A DNA stretch of 64,000 bases from Yoonia sp. (GTDB lineage Bacteria > Pseudomonadota > Alphaproteobacteria > Rhodobacterales > Rhodobacteraceae): the NCBI RefSeq assembly GCF_017854565.1, contig NZ_JAFMHJ010000009.1, forward strand, positions 1-64,000, given 5' to 3'. Numbering within the stretch: position 1 is the first letter of the stretch; the number at the start of each line of letters is the position of its first letter. Below the pieces are notes generated by a model, which searched no databases, was not told where the DNA came from, and saw only the letters and a program-made list of their open reading frames with translations. The position numbers and the translations under genes are program-made. Positions 58,922-64,000 of the stretch are shown piece by piece.

Positions 58922-61900
58922 ATGCACCTACTCGCAGCGACCCCCGGCGCAATCTCTGACGGGACCGAACCCGTTGATCTGGGCCAAACCCCCGCCGACG
59001 TCATTATCATCTCTGCCGCCGACACCGAACTTGCGGCGCTGTCAGATGCGCGATCCGAAATGCCCGACCCGCCTACACTGCGGTTGGCCAACATGATGCA
59101 CCTGCAACACCCGATGTCCGTCGATCTGCACCTCGATGATTGCGCTACGAAATCCCGCCTTGTGATCGCGCGCATCCTTGGCGGCGCAGGCTACTGGAAA
59201 TACGGGCTGACCCAATACGCCGCCCGGTTGTACGCGGCGGGCATTCCCTTCGCAGCCCTGCCGGGCGACGACAAACCAGACGCCGAATTACGCGGACTGT
59301 CCACCGTCAGCCCCGCAGACTACGACGCGCTGTGGTCCTACTGCGTCGAAGGCGGCCCCAAAAACAGCACAAACCTGCTAGACTACGCCAAAGCGATGCT
59401 GGACGGCAGCGAAAAACCCCCGGCGGCCAGCCCGCTATTACGCTGCGGCGTCTACTGGCCCGGCGCGGGCATCGCCGACCTGACGGCGGCGCAAGCGACG
59501 TGGACAGACGGCGCCCCGATCATCCCGATCATCTTTTACCGCGCATTGGTGCAGGGCGGCGGCCTGAACCCGATCAACCGCCTGACACGCAGCCTGGCGC
59601 GCGCCGGGTTAAACCCGCTGCCGATCTTCGTCGCATCTCTCAAAGATCCGGTCAGCATGGCCACCCTTGGCACGCTGTTTGATGTCGCGCCGCCGGACGT
59701 GATCCTCAACTGCACCGCCTTCGCAGTCGGATCACCACATGACGGTGACGACAGCCCGCAAAACCCGCTGCTGTCAAATAACGCGCCCATATTCCAGGTG
59801 GTCCTCTCCGGCGCCACCGAAGCATCGTGGGACCAAGGCATGCACGGCCTCACGGCCCGCGACATCGCCATGAACGTCGCCCTACCAGAGGTGGACGGGC
59901 GCATCCTGTCGCGCGCAGTCAGCTTCAAAGGCGAAGCCTTCTTCGACGCGGCCACCCAGTGCCCCATTGCGACCTACCAGGCCGTCGGCTCCCGGATCGA
60001 CTATGTCACCCAGCTTGCCAAACGCTGGGCACGGCTGCGCCAGACGCCGACCCGCGCCAAGAAGATAGCTGTGATCCTCGCCAACTATCCCAACAAAGAC
60101 GGGCGGTTGGCCAATGGCGTTGGCCTCGACACGCCCGCTGCCACTGCCCATGTCCTCAACCTGCTGAAATCCGAAGGTTACGCGATCACCCCGCCCGCTG
60201 ACAGCGCGGCATTGATGCAGCAAATCATGGAAGGCCCCACCAATTGGCTGACCGACCGCGCCAATCGCAGCGGCGGCGAACACCTGCCGGTTGCTATCTA
60301 CAAAACCTACTACGACGCCCTGCCGTGGGACGTCAAAGAACAGATCACTGCCCGCTGGGGCACTCCCGAACAAGACCCCTTCTTCGGAGCGGAAATATCC
60401 CCCCCGGAGGGTCGGCCCGCCACAACAGGCTTTGCGCTGTCCATCCACCGCTTCGGCAATGCCGTTGTCGGCCTGCAGCCGGCACGCGGCTACAACATCG
60501 ACCCGACGGATAGCTACCATTCACCCGATCTGGTTCCACCGCATAACTATCTGGCGTTCTACTTTTGGCTGCGGCATCACTGGGGCGCGGATGCGATCAT
60601 ACACATGGGCAAACATGGCAATCTCGAATGGCTGCCAGGCAAAGCCGTGGCGCTGTCGGAAACCTGCTGGCCCGAGGTTGCGCTGGGTCCGACCCCGCAT
60701 ATCTACCCGTTTATCGTCAATGACCCGGGCGAAGGCACACAGGCCAAACGGCGGGCCAGTGCAGTTATTATCGACCATCTGACTCCGCCCCTCACCCGCG
60801 CCGAAAACTACGGCCCTCTGCGCGACCTCGAAGCGCTCGTCGATGAATACTACGAAGCTGCGGGCATTGATCCCCGCCGCATCGCCCACCTGCGCCGCGA
60901 GATCCTGTCACTCTCCGAGGTCACAGGCCTGTCAAGAGACGCTGGGTTCACCGGTGACAACGATACCGACCTTGGAAAGCTGGACGCCTACCTGTGTGAG
61001 TTGAAAGAGGCGCAAATTCGCGACGGCCTGCACATCTTTGGACAATCACCAACAGGTCAACAGGAACGCGACCTCGCGCTTGCCCTCGCCCGCGTGCCAC
61101 GCGGCAATGGCAAGGGTGCCAATGCATCGTTGCTGCGGGCCTTGGCCACTGATTTGAACCTCGGCATTGACCCCCTCGACTGCGACATGGCAGCTCTGGC
61201 AGCGCAAAAGCCCGAACGGCTGGCGAATGACGCGACATGGCGCACCAATGGCGACACAATAGAGCGGCTGGAAAACCTGAGCCAAAACCTCTTGCGGGAC
61301 GGCGGGATGGGCGATGGCGCAAGCCAAGCGGCTCCCGGCCCCGCCTCACAAGCTGTCCTGCAAGAGATTGAGACCCAGATCAGACCGACCATCGCGCGCT
61401 GCGGCGCGAACGAGGAGGCGGGCCTCCTCAGCGCCCTTGCCGGGCACTTCGTCAGCCCGGGCCCGTCCGGTGCGCCCACGCGCGGGCGGCTTGATGTCTT
61501 GCCGACCGGCCGCAACTTTTTCAGCGTCGACAGCCGGGCCGTCCCCACACCCACCGCCTGGGCTCTGGGATGGAAATCTGCCAATCTGCTGATTGAAAAA
61601 TACCTGCAAGACCATGGCGATTGGCCACGTACACTGCTGATCACGGCATGGGGCACCGCAAATATGCGCACCGGCGGTGATGACATCGCACAAGCTCTGG
61701 CGCTGATGGGCGTTAAACCCAAATGGGACAGCGCCAACCGACGGGTCACAGGATTCGATGTCTTGCCGCAAACTGTCCTTGGTCGACCACGCGTCGACGT
61801 GACCCTGCGCATCTCGGGTTTTTTCCGTGATGCATTCCCACAACTCATCGCGCTGGTCGATAGTGCGGCCCGCGCCGTACAAGCACTTGACGAACCTGAC

Positions 61901-62638
61901 GATCTGAACCCGGCTGCCGCCCGAACCAGACAAGGCGGCGACCAAACCCGCGTCTTCGGATCAAAGCCCGGAGCCTATGGTGCCGGCCTGCAAGCACTGA
62001 TCGACGAACGCATCTGGACTGACAAATCCGACTTTGCCGAAGCCTATTTGGAATGGGGCAGTTATGCCTATGGATCAGGCGCCGCGGGCCGCAAAGATCG
62101 TGCCGCCTTTGAGGCCCGTCTGGCCCAAACCGAAGCCATCGTGCAGAACCAGGACAACCGCGAACACGACATTCTTGACAGTGACGACTACTACCAATTC
62201 CACGGCGGGGCCGCCGCAGCCATCAGCGCGCTTCAAGGCAAGGACCGGCCGATATATCACAACGACCATTCACGCCCCGAACGCCCCATCATCCGCACGC
62301 TGGAAGATGAAATCGGGCGCGTTGTGCGGTCGCGCGTCGTGAACCCAAAATGGATCGACGGTGTTAAACGGCACGGCTACAAGGGTGCTTTCGAAATTGC
62401 AGCAACTGTGGATTATCTGTTCGCGTTCGCCGCAACGACAGGGGCGGTGCAGAACCATCACTTTGATTTGGTCGAAGAGGCGTTCATCAAAGACGACGCC
62501 ACACGCCGTTTCATCGCGGACGCGAACGCGCCAGCCCTGACCGAAATCGCCCAGCGCCTGCAAGAAGCCATCGACCGAAACCTGTGGCAACCCAAATCCA
62601 ACTCTGCCCGCGCCCGTATTGCAGGACTTCTGGCGTAG
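58922..62638 (+). CDS. cobN: cobaltochelatase subunit CobN
   Basis: The 1238-residue protein is the large subunit of the aerobic ATP-dependent cobaltochelatase, which inserts cobalt into hydrogenobyrinate a,c-diamide with CobS and CobT (not in the window). Features: ILANYPNKDGRLANGVGLDT, LQPARGYNIDPTDSYHSPDL, IHMGKHGNLEWLPGKAVALS, TLLITAWGTANMRTGGDDIA, RISGFFRDAFPQLIALVD and a C-terminal VNPKWIDGVKRHGYKGAFE. GAGG precedes the ATG. Residues 487-497 (FFGAEISPPEG) are a dispersed repeat inserted in frame. The stop TAG lies in another repeat. Confidence 0.96.
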   Translation: MHLLAATPGAISDGTEPVDLGQTPADVIIISAADTELAALSDARSEMPDPPTLRLANMMHLQHPMSVDLHLDDCATKSRLVIARILGGAGYWKYGLTQYAARLYAAGIPFAALPGDDKPDAELRGLSTVSPADYDALWSYCVEGGPKNSTNLLDYAKAMLDGSEKPPAASPLLRCGVYWPGAGIADLTAAQATWTDGAPIIPIIFYRALVQGGGLNPINRLTRSLARAGLNPLPIFVASLKDPVSMATLGTLFDVAPPDVILNCTAFAVGSPHDGDDSPQNPLLSNNAPIFQVVLSGATEASWDQGMHGLTARDIAMNVALPEVDGRILSRAVSFKGEAFFDAATQCPIATYQAVGSRIDYVTQLAKRWARLRQTPTRAKKIAVILANYPNKDGRLANGVGLDTPAATAHVLNLLKSEGYAITPPADSAALMQQIMEGPTNWLTDRANRSGGEHLPVAIYKTYYDALPWDVKEQITARWGTPEQDPFFGAEISPPEGRPATTGFALSIHRFGNAVVGLQPARGYNIDPTDSYHSPDLVPPHNYLAFYFWLRHHWGADAIIHMGKHGNLEWLPGKAVALSETCWPEVALGPTPHIYPFIVNDPGEGTQAKRRASAVIIDHLTPPLTRAENYGPLRDLEALVDEYYEAAGIDPRRIAHLRREILSLSEVTGLSRDAGFTGDNDTDLGKLDAYLCELKEAQIRDGLHIFGQSPTGQQERDLALALARVPRGNGKGANASLLRALATDLNLGIDPLDCDMAALAAQKPERLANDATWRTNGDTIERLENLSQNLLRDGGMGDGASQAAPGPASQAVLQEIETQIRPTIARCGANEEAGLLSALAGHFVSPGPSGAPTRGRLDVLPTGRNFFSVDSRAVPTPTAWALGWKSANLLIEKYLQDHGDWPRTLLITAWGTANMRTGGDDIAQALALMGVKPKWDSANRRVTGFDVLPQTVLGRPRVDVTLRISGFFRDAFPQLIALVDSAARAVQALDEPDDLNPAAARTRQGGDQTRVFGSKPGAYGAGLQALIDERIWTDKSDFAEAYLEWGSYAYGSGAAGRKDRAAFEARLAQTEAIVQNQDNREHDILDSDDYYQFHGGAAAAISALQGKDRPIYHNDHSRPERPIIRTLEDEIGRVVRSRVVNPKWIDGVKRHGYKGAFEIAATVDYLFAFAATTGAVQNHHFDLVEEAFIKDDATRRFIADANAPALTEIAQRLQEAIDRNLWQPKSNSARARIAGLLA
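60378..60412 (+). repeat. dispersed repeat copy 7, in frame inside cobN
   Basis: TTCGGAGCGGAAATATCC plus CCCCCGGAGG, closest to the intergenic copies at 18455 and 51512, lies within the cobN coding sequence. It adds about a dozen residues between WGTPEQDP and the conserved FALSIHRFGNAVVG without breaking the frame. Confidence 0.75.
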
Positions 62639-62661
62639 GGTGGATCGAGATCCACCTTACG
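62636..62661. repeat. hairpin repeat TAGGGTGG...CCACCTTACG after cobN
   Basis: GGTGGATC-GA-GATCCACC is a perfect inverted repeat followed by TTACG, related to 15297-15322. Its first three bases TAG are the cobN stop codon. It probably terminates the cobN transcript. Confidence 0.75.
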
Positions 62662-62816
62662 GTCACCATCCGAAGCGCCTGTTTGTCTGGCCAAACCAGC
62701 GGTCGTGAACGCAAAAAGCACACTCCTGCAGATTACGTAGACAATCAGGTAATCAGGTCGCTTTAATACAGCGTTCCCATTAAGCTTATAGCCTCACAGA
62801 ACGAGTGGAAATATAT

Positions 62817-63353
62817 ATGAACAATCTGTTTAAGATCGCATTGACCGGGCTGCTTTTGACAGCATGTACCACTGTCGATATCTCGCAACCTCCCATCGCT
62901 GTAACACCCACCAACCGGGCGACCGCCATTGGGCTTGATGTCTACGGACGCGACCGGGCACGCGGTGCAACTGTCCCACGCTTTCGCGGTCAGGAACTTT
63001 TCGAAGTCAGAACCTTTGGCAACCGCAACGGCGATGGCTACGGCGAGATGACCGGCGCATCCTGCAATCTTGACTCCGGCCTCTACCAGGCAACTTTCAC
63101 GACGCCGGCAAACATCCTTGTTCCCGACTATGGCCCGGATTCCCCGGCCATCTTCATTCAATGCGCCATTGATGGAAAAACCTCGTCGGCGACTGTCAAC
63201 GCAGTGAACCTGACAAGCCAGCAACGGTCGCAATCTGCAGCAGGTGCCGGTCTGCTTGGCGCGCTCATCATTGGAGCCGTCAACGAATCCAAGCGCAACA
63301 ACGAAACCGACGATTTCGGCTATAATCCGATCCGTATCAATATCGACCGCTAG
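62817..63353 (+). CDS. lipoprotein, unknown function
   Basis: The 178-residue protein starts MNNLFKIALTGLLLTACTTV with a lipobox LTAC; a Met four codons upstream is less likely. The mature part has GNRNGDGYGEMTGASCNLDS, LVPDYGPDSPAIFIQCAIDG with two cysteines that may pair, and a glycine/alanine-rich hydrophobic stretch (AAGAGLLGALIIGAVNE) near the C-terminus. Resembles small alphaproteobacterial lipoproteins without an assigned role. It is convergent with the next gene, two bases apart. Confidence 0.78.
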   Translation: MNNLFKIALTGLLLTACTTVDISQPPIAVTPTNRATAIGLDVYGRDRARGATVPRFRGQELFEVRTFGNRNGDGYGEMTGASCNLDSGLYQATFTTPANILVPDYGPDSPAIFIQCAIDGKTSSATVNAVNLTSQQRSQSAAGAGLLGALIIGAVNESKRNNETDDFGYNPIRINIDR

Positions 63354-63354
63354 G

Positions 63355-63645
63355 TCAGCACCGCAGGTCAGCGGTCACAAAGATCGGGTCGCCCATCAGG
63401 CTGCCATCTACGATCTGACATCCGCTGGCCAGCTCAATCGCCACCCGTGCGCGTGGCGCCACCGCTGCCAGGTTCGGCGCAAATTCACTGTTGACCCGCA
63501 AAGCATGGGCGCGCCCGTCCTTTACCCGCACATCAAACACGCTCTGTTCGACCTCGACACGAACAGGATCAATCCCCGCAAATCCAAGCGGCGGCGTATT
63601 GCAGCCCCCCAGAAAAATGGCTGCCACTAGCATTGTTCGGCGCAT
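63355..63645 (-). CDS. small lipoprotein, unknown function
   Basis: The 96-residue protein starts MRRTMLVAAIFLGGCNTPPL with a lipobox LGGC; AAGGA precedes the ATG. The mature domain is short and beta-rich (PVRVEVEQSVFDVRVKDGRA, RARVAIELASGCQIVDGSLM) with two further cysteines (C75 and the C-terminal C96) that could form a disulfide. No known family is recognised. Confidence 0.72.
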   Translation of the reverse strand: MRRTMLVAAIFLGGCNTPPLGFAGIDPVRVEVEQSVFDVRVKDGRAHALRVNSEFAPNLAAVAPRARVAIELASGCQIVDGSLMGDPIFVTADLRC

Positions 63646-63833
63646 GCTTTATCCTTTTCAGACCTCATGCCACCGTCCCGAATCTAGGTTAACAACCTCT
63701 TAAAATTCGCACGCATTTTGCAGAAATATGGCAATGGCCCGGCTGATAAATCGGTATCCGGTGCCTCTGATGATGCTGGTCACCGCCGCGCGCCGCCCCT
63801 AGCATGATCAAACAGCGGGAAAGGCCGAAGCCA

Positions 63834-64000
63834 ATGATACTGCACCTCACGACCCTCTTGGTTTTCCAATTGATCGGCGAAATTACATCGCGCGTGCTGG
63901 GTCTGCCCCTGCCCGGCCCCGTCATCGCAATGGCGCTACTTTTCGCGACGCTGGTCATCAGCCCCAGATTGGCGGCTGCGATTACGCCGACAACCAAAGT
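63834..64000 (+). CDS. CidA/LrgA family membrane protein (partial, 5' end)
   Basis: The frame MILHLTTLLVFQLIGEITSR, followed by LGLPLPGPVIAMALLF, is the conserved start of CidA/LrgA proteins, which are holin-like membrane proteins usually paired with LrgB. AAAGG lies about ten bases upstream of this ATG; an in-frame ATG at 63804 would add ten residues. The gene runs off the right edge after about 55 codons. Confidence 0.85.
   Translation, partial: MILHLTTLLVFQLIGEITSRVLGLPLPGPVIAMALLFATLVISPRLAAAITPTTK

Noticed and set aside
1-64000. CRISPR arrays, tRNA or rRNA genes
   Set aside because: No regularly spaced identical repeats and no cloverleaf or rRNA-like segments were found in the gaps.

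Overview
The window looks like a piece of the chromosome of a Roseobacter-group alphaproteobacterium (Rhodobacterales). This is an inference. It rests on the GC-rich coding, on families typical of that group (DUF6638, DUF1523, DUF1636, DUF6732, an ALDH16-type dehydrogenase, tandem peptide deformylases), on an aerobic-type cobalamin cluster, and on short intergenic repeats that resemble those common in Rhodobacteraceae. No rRNA, tRNA, CRISPR array, prophage or recognisable defence locus was seen.

Layout. 1-1884: partial IS66-family insertion sequence (tnpA, tnpB, 5' part of tnpC). 2062-2433: a glutaredoxin-fold protein without any cysteine. 2816-5922: DevBCA-type ABC exporter operon. 5923-7330: decayed stretch with a response-regulator fragment and an internally deleted outer-membrane protein. 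7651-9427: HupE/UreJ-type metal permease with a His-rich exported protein and a membrane-anchored protein. 9594-15258: urate catabolism (NCS2 transporter, ureidoglycolate lyase, fused allantoinase/OHCU decarboxylase, LysR regulator, membrane urate hydroxylase PuuD with a cytochrome c domain). 15328-18364: two-component pair with a DUF4173 membrane protein. 18514-23663: rpe, then an AraC regulator, deoC and a double-domain aldehyde dehydrogenase for deoxyribose catabolism. 23758-30715: a compact seven-gene operon of unknown function built around an AAA ATPase. 30848-36865: L,D-transpeptidase, creatinase, fmt with three tandem deformylase genes (one catalytically degenerate), and a PatB-type C-S lyase. 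36906-38310: a frameshifted DMT transporter and a small conserved protein. 38404-49030: main cobalamin cluster. 49103-55012: DedA protein, lytic transglycosylase, smc. 55282-62638: second cobalamin/cobalt block, opening with a clear cobalamin riboswitch, then cbtB-cbtA, DUF1636, cobW and cobN. 62817-64000: two small lipoproteins and the start of a CidA/LrgA gene.

How genes work together. The two cobalamin blocks cover cobalt uptake (CbtAB), chelation (CobN, CobW, CbiX), five methylation/rearrangement steps (CobI, CobJ fused to CbiG, CobM, CobL, CobH) and side-chain steps (CobC, CobD). Genes such as cobA, cobG/cobZ, cobF, cobK, cobB, cobQ, cobO, cobS and cobT are not in the window. The urate block turns urate into ureidoglycolate and glyoxylate, but a 5-hydroxyisourate hydrolase is not present. 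DeoC and the dehydrogenase would turn deoxyribose-5-phosphate into glyceraldehyde-3-phosphate and acetate.

Most notable: the uncharacterised seven-gene AAA operon (23758-30715), and a dispersed intergenic repeat with seven copies here, one of which lies in frame inside cobN.
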